From: Antedon mediterranea
Taxonomy: Eukaryota > Echinodermata > Crinoidea > Comatulida > Antedonidae
Direction: 5' to 3'
Assembly: GCF_964355755.1 (NCBI RefSeq)
Contig: NC_092679.1
Span: forward strand, 24,738,432-24,802,431
DNA: 64,000 nt
Both the position numbers and the translations under genes were made by a program. Shown here piece after piece: positions 1 through 15,000 of the stretch (position 1 is the stretch's first letter; each line of letters opens with the position of its first letter). The notes under the pieces were generated by a model. It was given only the letters and a program-made list of their open reading frames with translations, ran no database searches and was not told where the DNA came from.

Positions 1-3000
1 CACAGATACCGCAACAAGATGAGGATTATGGAGATGACAGCTTTGTTGTTTATGAAGAAGATAATCACCAAAAAACTAATAAAGACAATATGTTGGAGAT
101 GACAATTAATCCTGATAATATTATTGATACAAAAACAAGGCGTGGTATTAAATGTATCAAAAGTAAACAAATACCAACGAATAAATTACAGACTAGGAAG
201 CGGGTTTTCATGTATGATTCATCCAGTGAAGAGGAGAACATTATAAAATATAAACATTTATCAAATTCTTCAGAACATAGAAACAGTGAGAGCACGCAAA
301 TAAATGTGTCACCTTCAGTTAAACAACCAGTTAATAATCCAATACAAAATACAGCAATGAAAGCTGTAATTCGTAATGAGGTTTCCAGTTGTAATAAAAC
401 TTGTGAACAGCTTGTGAGAGAAGAAAGACTGAAAAGACAAAAAGAAAAACAGTTAGAATTCAGGAGGAAAATGGCAGAAAAAGATCAAGTATCTGAAAAT
501 TCAAATTTTAGAAAATCGGATTTGAAAGATTTATCAACTGATAAGAATCAAATTACCTCTATAAACAGAATAAAAAGTAATGGTAAAATACATGACAATG
601 ACGACACAAAGATGAGATCAAATAATGACAAAGCTATAACATCAAGTCATCAACTAATTACATCAAAAGGAAAATCAAATGTGGCTGAAGGAATATGTAA
701 TCTAAAGGAACAGTATGGACTCAGTCAAAAGGTAAGTTGTGATACTGTAGTTTAAATGGAGTTGAGTCAAAAGGTAAGTTGTGATATCTCTTTACTTTAA
801 TTAGACAACTTTTGTTCTGACGATGCCGCCAGTTTGCCATCAATGCCTTGTAGAATTTAGAAAGCTGAACATTTTCTTCACACTGCAGGTATAATATTCA
901 AGTTAAACATAAACATTTATTTTCTTTCATAAACAATTCCAAAATATAAATTAATGTGGTAATTAGATAATGTTTGTTATTGTATTGTTTTATAACTTTA
1001 ATAAAAGTACAAGTATATTTTATTTTGTTTTTTGATAAATATAAGAGAATAAAATAATGTAATTTCAAATTCTAATTTGATTAGAATCTAATTACAATAT
1101 ATTATGCTAATGGTAAGTGAGCTTTATTGTTTACAGCACTAATTCTAATTGTGGCATACATCAATTTATCAGCTGACAGTAATTGGATTTGTTCGTATAA
1201 AGCACTGTCCTCCTGCTATTAATTCCAATTATTATTAATAATTATTTTGAGTAGCTCAGCTAGAATGTTAGCAAGGCTACTGAGCTTATCAAAAACAAAT
1301 ATTTTTGTTTTCAAAAATCTTTTCTTTATAACCTGCTGATGATCATTTTCTCTTCCAATGTAATTTAAAAGGTCATATTTTTTTATTTTTAACACAATGC
1401 ATCTTATAATAATAAATAAAATAAATCACCATTTCTACAGAAAAATTTCAAATTTTCATTTTTCACTACTGTGGCATTGTGATTTATACGTATTTAATTT
1501 TTTATTTTTTTTTCAATTTTATTTTGTCACAAAATATAAAAAAGTATACAATGATGTAGCATAAAACGTTCACAGTACAATCCACCCACCCACCCCTCCC
1601 CCATGATGGTTTTCAAATGTTATTTTAAAACATTCCCAATACAATTCTGGTTATTTTAATTACTTCCCTGAACCACTAAATCATGAAGTCCCAGAATATT
1701 TTGATAACCCACACGCTCTTTTAATCTATTACATTTCATTGCCATTGTTGCTGGCTGGTTGGGAGTTCCAATCCTTCCTATTTAATATTTATATATTCAA
1801 ATTATTTAAATGTAATTATCATTATGAAAATTTCCTTTCTTTAAATTTGTTATGGATCACACACAATGTTGTGTTTTTAATTTGGAAATACGTACTTCTG
1901 AATCTCTTTCATCTCTTTAACTTTAGAATTGTTTTAGGGCAAGTAGTATAAACCATTCATTTTACACACACATGGAAATAACATGTTAGAGCAAACCTCT
2001 TTTTTTTCTGGCATAACAGTGCAGTGGCTATTTAACCACAAATGGTTCTGTTCCTTTAACTTAGAGCTCATCTCCATTTAACTTAACTGGGTTCCTTCAA
2101 AGGGCTTTTAACTATTACAAAGGCTATACAGTACATTGCTGGTAAATAGATCATGTAGATCTATGCTGTCCTAGATTATAGTACAGTAGTAAATACCCTT
2201 GTGGTTATAGCTATCGTATTTCTTACAGCATAACATGTAACCTACATATTGGTGTGCATAATCACAGATGAATCCCTCCACAGAATCCAATATTTAGCAT
2301 TCATATTATTAGAGCTTATTGTATTGACATTGAATGGCACTAAATGATCGAATACAAATTTCTGAAATCTGATCCAATCGTAGGAAATTCTAATACCACT
2401 ACCCTTTAACAAGAGACAGTATTTGATACTTCCATCTGGATATATTGTTAATACTATTAAAATGATTTTGTTTTTCTTTTCTCCGATATTTACACATACT
2501 AATATTATTTTAATACTACTGTATTATATTATTTTAAACATATGTTTGGAAATATTTTAATATTATTAAAATGATTTTGTTTTTCTTTTCTCCAATATTT
2601 ACTGTCTATTGTATTATTTTAATACTACTGTATTGTATTATTTTAAACATATGTTTGGAAATATGTTAATATTATTAAAATGATTATTTTTTCTTCTCTC
2701 TGATATTTACACATACTAATATTATTTTAAACATATGTTTATTATAATTATGTAAATTGCATTTGTACAATTCAATTAAATATCTATAATAAGCAGGCAA
2801 TATATTTTTTAAACCTCATAATGTAATGATTTTAACCCTGACCCAGATTTAATTGTTGACTGGTCCCAATTCGCGCATCCCCCCCCCCCTCCCCCAACTC
2901 TTCATGTTCGAGCATGTGAGACTCTAGATACACAGTCACAATAATTAAAAATAGTTTCTTCTGATGAAAGAAAGCCCTGTCTGAACAATTGCACCATTAA

Positions 3001-6000
3001 ATCAACCTACAAATCAAGTTTGATATTAATTAACCAACTTACAGTATAATCATTTATTATACTCATTATCACACTGTATTAACTGTATAATCATTTATTA
3101 TACTCATTATCACACTGTATTAACTGTACACACATCATTTATTATACTCATTATCACACTGTATTAACTGTACACACATCATTTATTATACTCATTATCA
3201 CACTGTATTAACTGTACACACATCATTTATTATACTCATTATCACACTGTATTAACTGTATAATCATTTATTATACTCATTATCACACTGTATTAACTGT
3301 ACACGCATCAAATATTCATTATTATTGAAGTACATTAAAACATACTATTGTCAACTTGTGACAATTTAACAGAACGCAATTAATTTGTAGATGATATACA
3401 CTACGTTGAAAGTTTCTTTTATTTGAAAGTGGAAGAACATGAAATAAACTACTTAATCTATTATTGTAATAGAACAGTTTTTACCGATTCAAAGTAAATA
3501 TATTTTAAAATAATGTAAAAAGAAAATGAAAAACAATAATGGCCTAACTCTACTGACTTTATACATTTATAAATAATAAATTTACATCTTTTTTTTAATA
3601 TACATTTTAACCGACGAGTATGAATTCATTTATTATGATGTATGCATTTCAATCCAAATCTTCAAATTATTTCTAATTCTGTTTAAAAAAAAGTAATTAC
3701 CGTAATGAAACTTTTAACAATCAATTAATCACATTTGTCCTAAAGGGATGTAAAAATCCTACTATATCCGTTACAAATTAGTGAGTGTTAGACGAATAGA
3801 GCCATTAATTTATACAAAATATTAATCTGTGCATGCATGAGTCCAGTATTATACTTCGGTCTGATAGATAGATCGAGAAAACTTTATAGAATAATTTTGA
3901 AACTTTTCAACAATAAACTTGTCAACAACCTTATGATATGACATTCTTCTTTCGTTCTACCATGGATTAAAGAATAGAAGGATATGCATCGACGGTGACA
4001 TCAAACGATTTTACAACGCGCTTGCCTATACTAAAACACTGCTGCCAATCAAACAAACACGTTCATTGAACTCCGTGTCTCTAACCGCGGCCCTCTGTAA
4101 AACGCTGCGAATCAACTGTTACATTTTTTGAGACCAAAACTTAACCATGTAGAAATCGTATGCGCAGTCTGAATATTCTATTGACATGTCTGCGTCGATG
4201 ATTAATTGACAACGAAAATATATTGCTGAATAATTCTGTTTTAGTTTCATCACAATCGGGCTACGAAAAGTTCACTTTCTTACGACTGGTAATTTTAAGT
4301 AGTTGGTAATATTAATAAAATATGCAATTTTTATATTTGAATTATCATTATTTGCCTGCCATCTTCTGTCATTAAAAATTGCGTTAATCTATAGAATATT
4401 AAATTATGCATTTGACCATGTATGTTGTTAGCGTGGCCGGTGTTCACACATACAACAATCGTGTTTTTAATATATGGCTATAAGCAGTGGTTTCTTCATA
4501 AATCTCCTTAATTATCGATGTGATTATATTTAAACTGTAGTGCCTGGTGATTGGCTAGTGGTTATGTCATCCACATCACATCCAATCACCGGGCCTAATT
4601 GAATGAAAAAAGCGATCCCTGATCCGGGATTGGCTGGCTATGTATAGTTGCGATTCGTTACCTAGCGGTCGTTTTGAAAAGTACACGCAGGGCAAACTTA
4701 ATCACGAACAAACAAAGTACTTATTATTATTCACACAAGAAGTAAGACAACGGTGAGTATATAGATCATGATTACACGTTCTACTACATTTAAGATTAGC
4801 CTAGGCCTACCTAGGCAGTATCAATGTCGGCAAATCATAGGGTTTACTAGCCCAGTTTAGCCTAGTAGAAGGCCTGGGCCTAGGCTAGCATTCTTGCTGA
4901 TTTTGTAATTTTACAACAAATGAGACAACAAATAGATTTGTCTCAGATGTAAGGCTACTACAGGTCATAAAATGCTACTTTAATCATAAAAAATCATTAG
5001 CGTATATCAATCGCAGCAGAAACCTATACTAATTACAACATAGTCAATATTTCACTATGAATACATTACAATGATAGCATCTACAAACAATATGCCACCA
5101 AAGAACGCGCGAAAGAATCGTAGCCAACATGGTTAAATGTCGTTGCACATGTGCAGTAAACAATATATTATGCACGCGACCGTTTCGTTGTTACCATGCG
5201 GTTAATTAAACTGTAACATTGTGGGCGGTCCGCGGTCTGTCGCCGAGAGTCAAGGAACCCTTGATCTTTAATCCATGGTTCTACCAAAGTTATCTAAAGC
5301 CTGGTTAAGAGGTGATAGTCATTAGTTTGACTTGAAGTTGTAAAACCTTAATCCAAATGTGTTATCGTGTCAATGTACTTTGTTACTCGGTTGATATTGT
5401 AATAATTCTCTCGATATTCATTCATTTTAATCATAATGTACCTGAGCATGAAAGGTTTATCTCACGTTTACGACTTACCGTTTATCTTATTACCTTACAA
5501 TAAAAACTTGTTTAGTGGTCTTGCACGCCACCAGATGAACATCTTTGTAAAGGAGGCACTCTTCACGCATTTGTGAATGCCCATTTACTGCACATATACG
5601 CCAACATTGTGAATGCCCATTTACTGCACATATACGCCAACATTGTGAATGCCCATTTACTGCACATATACGCCAACATTGTGAATGCCCATTTACTGCA
5701 CATATACGCCAACATTGTGAATGCCCATTTACTGCACATATACGCCAACATTGTGAATGCCCATTTACTGCACATATACGCCAACATTGTGAATGCCCAT
5801 TTACTGCACATATACGCCAACATTGTGAATGCCCATTTACTGCACATATACGCCAACATTGTGAATGCCCATTTACTGCACATATACGCCAACATTGTGA
5901 ATGCCCATTTACTGCACATATACGCCAACATTGTAATATGCATTGCTTTAGCCTTTCTATTGAACATTCATTACTGTCAAAATTTGTTTAAAAATGTTCT

Positions 6001-9000
6001 TAAAGTTAGTGAAAATATTATCTAAGTTTGTTGTTGCTTTTTTCATGCTTGTACCGTAATATTTGTGTGCCATGTGGGAGACTGCTATCCCCAGTTGTCA
6101 ATAAAGAAATTTAATCTAAAACAATTTTTAAAAAAAAGTTTTCATTTTTTCCAAAGTTGAGTCAATACTGCACTTTAAAGATTGATCTGATATTTTATTC
6201 ATTTAGATTCAAAGATGTGGTGTCGAGCCAATTGTTTTGGTGAATCCTGGAGTGTTATCAAGTTGTCCACACATTGCATCATCTCTAGAACTACAGCACA
6301 ATTTAAACTCAATGGTTCATCAGCTAACAGCATGTGACTTTATGGTCAGCAATCGAATGGGTGTCATTCGCAAGTCATTTTCAGGTTAGTGTCTGGAGTA
6401 TGACGTTCATATTTTAACACTGTTATGATGTTACTTGTAGAGCCACAAACTAGACCTAAAGCTTTTCTACACTATCAAACTAGTTTGACAAAAAAAGTTT
6501 GATGTGCCCAAATATAGTAGTGATATATACCCTATAAGGTAATGTATTATATCACATTTTTTTGTCACATAAAGTTTGATAGTGTAGACAGAGCTTAAAG
6601 AACTTGAACTACATTTAAGGTATACTTTTATCTTTATCATTTAACCACAAAACGTAACAAAGAATGGCCTGGTTTATCTTTATCATTTAACCACAAAACG
6701 TAACAAAGAATGGCCTGGTTTATCTTTATCATTTAACCACAAAACGTAACAAAGAATGGCCTGGTTTATGGTTTATATAATATTCTAATATATTTCAGGG
6801 AATTGTATTGTAGGGAAAGTGTCTTTAAACAGTACAATAATCATACAATATTTGAGAAAAACTCAATTGCAGTTTAGTGTTATCATGCTTATCAAAAGGC
6901 TTACTATAATAGCATACATAAGTAGAGGCAATGGCTGTCCATACTATATAATTAGGTACCTATCTAACGAGTTGCTTCATCTGCTTGTTGAATCTAGAAT
7001 CTTTAGATCAGGAACTCTTATAAATGCTGCCAAGATAACCTAGAAATTATTATTATTATCGTACATACGCATACATACACACACACATGTATGTCTTTTC
7101 CATACTACGGTATCTTTTATGTATGTCTTTTCCATACTACGGTATCTTTTATGTATGTCTTTTCCATACTACGGTATCTTTTATGTATGTCTTTTCCATA
7201 CTACGGTATCTTTTATGTATGTCTTTTCCATACTACGGTATCTTTATTTATTTATTTATTATTATTTATTTTTTAAGGCTCGCCCACCACAAGATATTTG
7301 AAATGAAAAAAAAAGATTTATTTAGTCACTAATGAATAATAGTGAAAATTAACATGCGAAAAATTTTACAAAAGTGGAAAATCGTAGAATCATTTAGAAA
7401 AGTATATAACAAATAACAAATATTTTCAATTTATCTTTTCCTCTATTTTTTTAAAAACAACCTTGGTTTACAAAAGTATACTGTTAATTAAACCAATATT
7501 TAACTCCTTTCTGCTGCAGTATTCAGACAAATCACAATTTTTCTAATTATTGCATTTACAACTAGATTTTGCTAATGGAGCCAATAGAAATAAACTGATT
7601 GATCAGGTACGCTATGCTTGTCAGTTGTTTGACCGACCTTGCTTAATTGTCGAGACAGATAGACTTAAGAAACCAGAAGAGAAAAGAATAATGTAAGTAC
7701 TGATACAATTGCTATGTGCACTTATCATCAATGGTATAATACCCTCCTTTGGATCCCCTATTGGTTCCCTAATTCAATCTCTTTTATTTTGGAAATATTT
7801 CATCCATATAAACAAACAGAAAAAGAAAAAAAATCGCAAACTCTAAGCTTAAATATATACTGTAGGATACTTCTCTATCTACAGTATATTTCTGAGCTTA
7901 AATATATAGGATACTTCTCTATCTACAGTATATTTCTAAGCTTAAATATATAGGATACTTCTCTATCTACAGTTTATATTTCTAAGCTTAAATATATAGG
8001 ATACTTCTCTATCTACAGTTTATATTTCTAAGCTTAAATATATAGGATACTTCTCTATCTACAGTATATTTCTAAGCTTAAATATATAGGATACTTCTCT
8101 ATCTACAGTATATTTCTAAGCTTAAATATATAGGATACTTCTCTATCTACAGTATATTTCTAAGCTTATATATATAGGATACTTCTCTATCTACAGTATA
8201 TTTTAATATATAGGATACTTCTCTATCTACAGTATATTTTAATATATAGGATACTTCTCTATCTACAGTATATTTCTAAGCTTATATATATAGGATACTT
8301 CTCTATCTACAGTATATTTTAATATATAGGATACTTCTCTATCTACAGTATATTTTATTATATAGAATACTTCTCTATCTACAGTATATTTTAATATATA
8401 GGATACTTCTCTATCTACAGTATATTTTAATATATAGAATACTTCTCTATCTACAGTATATTTTAATATATAGGATACTTCTCTATCTACAGTATATTTT
8501 AATATATAGGATACTTCTCTATCTACAGTATATTTTAATATATAGGATACTTCTCTATCTACAGTATATTTTAATATATAGGATACTTCTCTATCTACAG
8601 TATATTTTAATATATAGGATACTTCTCTATCTACAGTATATTTTAATATATAGGATACTTCTCTATCTACAGTATATTTTAATATATAGGATACTTCTCT
8701 ATCTACAGTATATTTTAATATATAGGATACTTCTCTATCTACAGTATATTTTAATATATAGGATACTTCTCTATCTACAGTATATTTTAATATATAGGAT
8801 ACTTCTCTATCTACAGTATATTTTAATATATAGGATACTTCTCTATCTACAGTATATTTTAATATATAGGATACTTCTCTATCTACAGTATATTTTAATA
8901 TATAGGATACTTCTCTATCTACAGTATATTTTAATATATAGGATACTTCTCTATCTACAGTATATTTTAATATATAGGATACTTCTCTATCTACAGTATA

Positions 9001-12000
9001 TTTTAATATATAGGATACTTCTCTATCTACAGTATATTTTAATATATAGGACACTTCTCTATCTACAGTATATTTTAATAGGATACTTCTCTATCTACAG
9101 TATATTTTAATATATAGGATACTTCTCTATCTACAGTATATTTTAATATATAGGACACTTCTCTATCTACAGTATATTTTAATAGGATACTTCTCTATCT
9201 ACAGTATATTTTAATATAGGATACTTCTCTATCTACAGTATATTTTAATAGGATACTTCTCTATCTACAGTATATTTTAATATATAGGATACTTCTCTAT
9301 CTACAGTATATTTTAATATATAGGACACTTCTCTATCTACAGTATATTTTAATAGGATACTTCTCTATCTACAGTATATTTTAATATATAGGATACTTCT
9401 CTATCTACAGTATATTTTAATATATAGGATACTTCTCTATCTACAGTATATTTTAATATATAGGATACTTCTCTATCTACAGTATATTTTAATATAGGAT
9501 ACTTCTCTATCTACAGTATATTTTAATATATAGGATACTTCTCTATCTACAGTATATTTTAATATATAGGATACTTCTCTATCTACAGTATATTTTAATA
9601 TATAGGATACTTCTCTATCTACAGTATATTTTAATATATAGGATACTTCTCTATCTACAGTATATTTTTGAGTTATGGAGCATATGAATGTTTCCAAACA
9701 CAAGAATATTACAACTATTCAGCATACGTTGCATGAAACTATAGATAGATTTTCACATATACTTATTAAAGGAAGAATGATCCAGCAAATTTGCTATTAA
9801 TGCAACACTTGGTTAGGTCCCTGTCAATGTTCACTTGGTTTACTGTATTTAAACATTTTATAAAACATGGCTATCTAAAATGTGCCAAACCTTCAGAATG
9901 CATCCTTATGCTCACATTAAATTGATTACATATTCATTATTATGATTATTATTAATTCAAATATCAAATGTTTTAATGAGTAAATTAAACTTCAATAAAA
10001 TATGTTATCAAGATGGCCCAAAAACCTATGTTATAGTAGTAAAGAAAGAAGATGGTTAGAGTGAGCATACAAATATGATAACATTTTAGTCTTTTTTAGT
10101 CTTTTGTCAAAATGTTTTAATGGATAGTAATTGTATTTGTTGTTATTATTTTATACAGTACAAATTCTACAGACATCAAATCAAAGCAATTGTAATAAAA
10201 TGAATTTTTTATGTCTAAAATAAAAGCATTAATATCAGACAATAGTAATCATTTCTATGACTTCTCCTGCTTAAACTCTTTGATTTATTAGTTTTCAGGA
10301 CAATGTAAAAATTAGAATATTTTTGTTGCTGTTGGCATGGTAATTTATTATTTTGAGTGGTTAAAATAATTTGCATTTGATGTCATTGTATTTTGAATAA
10401 ACAGATTTTGTGTGTTGAGAAAACTAAATACATTGAATTTTAAATATAGAAATGATTGATAATGAGTTTATATTGCCAGAAATAGCCAATCAGTTAAATT
10501 TAGGGCCTGTTGCATATCATCGAAATACAGTATATAGTCTAAAATATAATTGATACCATATTTTAGTACCCCAATTTCTGTACCTTTTGGGTGGTGTAGT
10601 TACAGTACATTTTTAAATACAGTATGTTGTTAACTACAAATTTGGTGGGGAAAATATGTTATATGGTATAATTTTTATAAAGCACCATTTCTTCTGCCAA
10701 AAATATACTGTATATTAATATGTATGTCAGTATTCTAAAATACCGTATTATATGCTTTATTGGTTTGGCAGCAGAAACAGTGCCTTAGACGCCATTGTCC
10801 AGATTCAGCATCTGTATGCTAATTCATTTACAGTATTTTAATTCAATTAAATCGAATGAATTGTGAAATTTAATTAAAATTCTTCTCATATAATGTGAAA
10901 TCAAGTTATGATTATTAGATTTGACATGCTAGTACAATATTTTGTTTTTATGATGTTTACCTAAAGTAAACACACAATAACATATGTTGAGAGTTGTGTA
11001 TCTTCCATTTCAATATATTCATCAATACTAAATATTGCATTTATAAACAGTAGAATGGTTGATCAGTAAACAGTTAAATTAGAGGCTACTGAAAATATTT
11101 ACTATTACAATATTTCTGCAATTTGATTGGTAAACAGTTCCAGCCAAAACACTTTTTTACAACGCCTTGTCATGAAATTTGATTCCAGATGTGAAACGGT
11201 GATTAAATTGAATAAAAGTTAACTTTAGAAAAGCAAATAATATTTTCAATTTATTTTTTCCTCTATATACCATTTATTGCAGCTAAAGCAGTATAGCAGA
11301 CTTCAAGTTTCAACTTTATTTAATTCCGAATCATACATGTGATGATATGATAACATTGAAATTTAATATAAAGCAAATACGGTGGGAAAAACAAAAGAGC
11401 AATGCTCGTAAATGTGGCTACTCTATATAAAAAGAATTATCTAAAGCAGGTGGTAGTATTATTCAGTTAAATCCTGCTGTACTTTATACTTAAAATAGTC
11501 ATTAGGGATAAGACCAGAAGACAGAAAGTGTGAAATTGACACTGAAGTTGGTTTCATATCGAACTTAGGGCGAGATAAGTACTGATCTAGTTCAATTTTA
11601 CGAGAGCGGTAATTCGATTAAATTCATTAAATTGCGTTCGACGGCTCATGTTAGGGCGAGATAACTTAAGCATCACGTGCTCGCGACCCCGCCGACACAA
11701 ACAGGAAGTACAGTTGAACAGGTTGGGGCACTTTATTGTGGGCTATTCCTTGTGTGTATACGCACCCATTCTACCACCTTCTTCTTCTTTTCGAGTACTG
11801 CTTAACGATCCGTCGACACAATGCTTCCTCAGTTATTATTATTATCGGGGTTTTTACCTATATTTTTACAAATGATTAATGACGACACGACACTGAACTA
11901 GATGAAGGTACTGCTTTGCTGCTGTTTGCGTTAGTTGAGTTCGTTTCTAGCTGCATGGAATCCCAGCGAATGATGCAACAACGACGACGGCTCAGATACC

Positions 12001-15000
12001 TACGATATGCCGAGGAACAGCGCGAACTTGGGGAGATCATGTTTCTTTTACATACAAGCCTAGATGTAACATTTTTTGTCTTCGCTTTTACTTTTTGAAT
12101 GATGAATGCGGTACAGATGTATTGAAATAAGTTTTAAAATAGTAATATGACAGATCGTCGCTCTTGGTTAATATGTGCTTTAGAAATAAAGCTAATTTGT
12201 TGATGTTTATATGTCAAAGTTGAAATTTGCTTTAATCTGATTGGTGTATTGGTGACCTCCAATTCTGAATGCCTCATGCTGTGTTAATTACCTTAATCGT
12301 TTTCTAGCTTTACCAGTGGATTTACTATTCCGTCGAGGCGATGGCCTTGACTGACCGTAGTCGAGGAAATTCCTTCATCTCGCCCTAATAATTCGTTCAC
12401 ATCGAAGTTATGGCGACATCATCTCGTTAATCTAGTAAATTTATCTCGCCCTAAGTTCGATATGAACGGGCCTTGAATCAATGATTTTCGATACATGGTC
12501 AAATTGAAACCTCAACCCCCCATTAAAAATTCCTAGTTAATAAGAATATTTTGCATGATTTGAGTACAATTGTCCGTATACTGTACGAGAGTGATGTGAC
12601 ATTTGGTAATTGTTTTTGTTTTTCATTTATCTGTTCTTAGAGAAAACATATTTCCTATACATTTTATATGCAAATGACAATAAATAGAAGTAATGTTCCA
12701 CTAATGAATGAATGAATAAGATTTGTATTATTAACTTAATTTTCTTAATTTGTTTTATGCTTTTCCTTGCACGTTATTTCTGATCGACAGTAATCGTACC
12801 AAGTACTTGGATAGGACACTCTCCCAGTTAATCAGAACACACTTAAAGCTACTCTTCACTGATTCAATAGGTAATTATGTTTTATATTTGTTAAAATATA
12901 ACATTTTAAAGCACACTTAATGCAGGTTAATAGGTGATTACTTTTATATTGTGTGCAACAATGATCTACTAAGGCACCAGGATAAAACCCAACTCTTCAC
13001 AACTGATCTACTAAGGCACCAGGATAAAACCCAACTCTTCACAACTGATGTACTAAAGTTTTGTTAATCATTATGAAATTAGGTTTATAGTTTAATAATA
13101 AAAAACAAGTGGGTACACTTTTCATTCCATTTTAAACCAGTTTGTTTTTACTCCATTACCTTACTCCCCCACCATCAATCCCAACCCAAAAAGCACCAAC
13201 TCTAACCCACAACCCTTTCCCATAACAGTACAGTACAATTTTGGTTAGTACCTCATTATAGTACCTCAAATAGCCAACTGAACCCTTCCATTATTGTACA
13301 AACAAACTGGTCATAACACCCTGTCTTAAACTTTCCATCCACTGACAAATTATGACATTTTATAAACAAAACAATATTTTTAATACATGTAGTGACATTC
13401 TGTCAACCATGTTTGAAAATAAAATTGGTTCAGTTTACTAGTCAGATAATCAAGTATTAACAATATTTCTGATTTTACAACTTTTAAATCATAAAAATAT
13501 TTAAATTAACAGAGACTATAAAAAAAGATGAATTAGTTGAATAATGATAATAATAATAATATAATCATAATGATATAAAAGCTATCATAATAAAATGGAC
13601 ACACACAGTCAGTAAAAACACACAAAAATACAAATTTAAAAAGGCATGAATAAATAAATAATAATAAAAGTCGGGGACACGATAAAAAAAAAAGCCAGTT
13701 GTTGTAAACTTATTGCTAGGAAAATTTTATAGAGAAAAAAAAATGTGATTCTGAATATAAAACCAATTGTGTGATATTCTGTGAGATTAATCCAACAATT
13801 GATGGATAGCAGTTAGCATACTCTTGGAGATATTGTGAGATTAATCCAACAATTGATGGATAGCAGTTAGCATACTCTTGGAGATATTGTGAGATTAATC
13901 CAACAATTGATGGATAGCAGTTAGCATACTCTTGGAGATATTGTGAGATTAATCCAACAATTGATGGATAGCAGTTAGCATACTCTTGGAGATATTGTGA
14001 GATTAATCCAACAATTGATGGATAGCAGTTAGCATACTCTTGGAGATGTTGTGAGATTAATCCAACAATTGATGGATAGCAGTTAGCATACTCTTGGAGA
14101 TGTTGTGAGATTAATCCAACAATTGATGGATAGCAGTTAGCATACTCTTGGAGATATGATAAAAAGGGCTTTAATGTAACGGATTTATATCTTATTAAAT
14201 TATATACAAAACTATTCATACATATATTGTATTCAACTAAATCACAATCCTTATTTATGTGAATGCTTGTTTTTTTATGCTCAACAACCTCACTCACTTT
14301 CCAAAATTAATCATAACAATCTGTATGAAATGATGCTCATTTATAAACTTTTCTTGAGCAGCTCAAATGTTGAAAAAGAATTTTGCATTTTTATATCTTA
14401 ATTTCCTAATACAATACTTGTTTAAAATATGTCACAATAAATCAAAATAAAAACAATCAGGCTCCCCTGTACCAACATGCTGCATTAGTTATATTGTCAG
14501 GTAGTTTTATAATGCAAATGTTGTTTATATTCCAGATGAAACAGCTTCTGTGTTAGCAGATTTGACTTACATGGAATCAAGGAAAGGCTTCTCAATCCAA
14601 TTATTGGAAAAGTTGACAGAAAAACAAGAGCAGGTATGTCAAACTCTCTTAATCCTTAATTCTAAAGCTTAAAGTCAATGGAAAAATGTATTTGACAACG
14701 GGATATGGTAGTGAAATCAAATACAACTAGATTTGAACTCTCTAGCTCTCTAGCTAGTTATCCACACAATGCCATGTACAACAAATATGTTATATCCGCA
14801 TAGATAAAGATTACTGAAGAAAATTTTTTGCTGAATTCTGTCTATTTTGTGTCATATAGTATACACACAACTCTGTCTATTAGGCCTAATTTTTAATTTT
14901 TACTTGGGGATTACTTTTGATAAACCAGAAATTGAAGTAGATTATATATGTGCGCATTGGATTAAACTTGGTCATATACTGTATAGATTACTCTTTAATG

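Noticed and set aside
5563-6025. Open frames with 12-residue repeats on both strands
   Set aside because: They result from the 36-bp minisatellite. The only non-repeat part looks like a LINE 3' tail.
7843-9667. CRISPR-like repeat array
   Set aside because: The units are contiguous with no unique spacers, in a eukaryotic intron. It is an ordinary minisatellite. The same applies to the other arrays.
8263-9703. Long periodic open frames on the minus strand (12-residue period)
   Set aside because: They are produced by the 36-bp minisatellite in FANCM intron 3. There is no non-repetitive coding flank or splice support.
11648-11875. Open frame inside the TIR element as an independent gene
   Set aside because: It has no family signature and overlaps the subterminal repeats. 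It is more likely chance or remnant sequence of the transposon.
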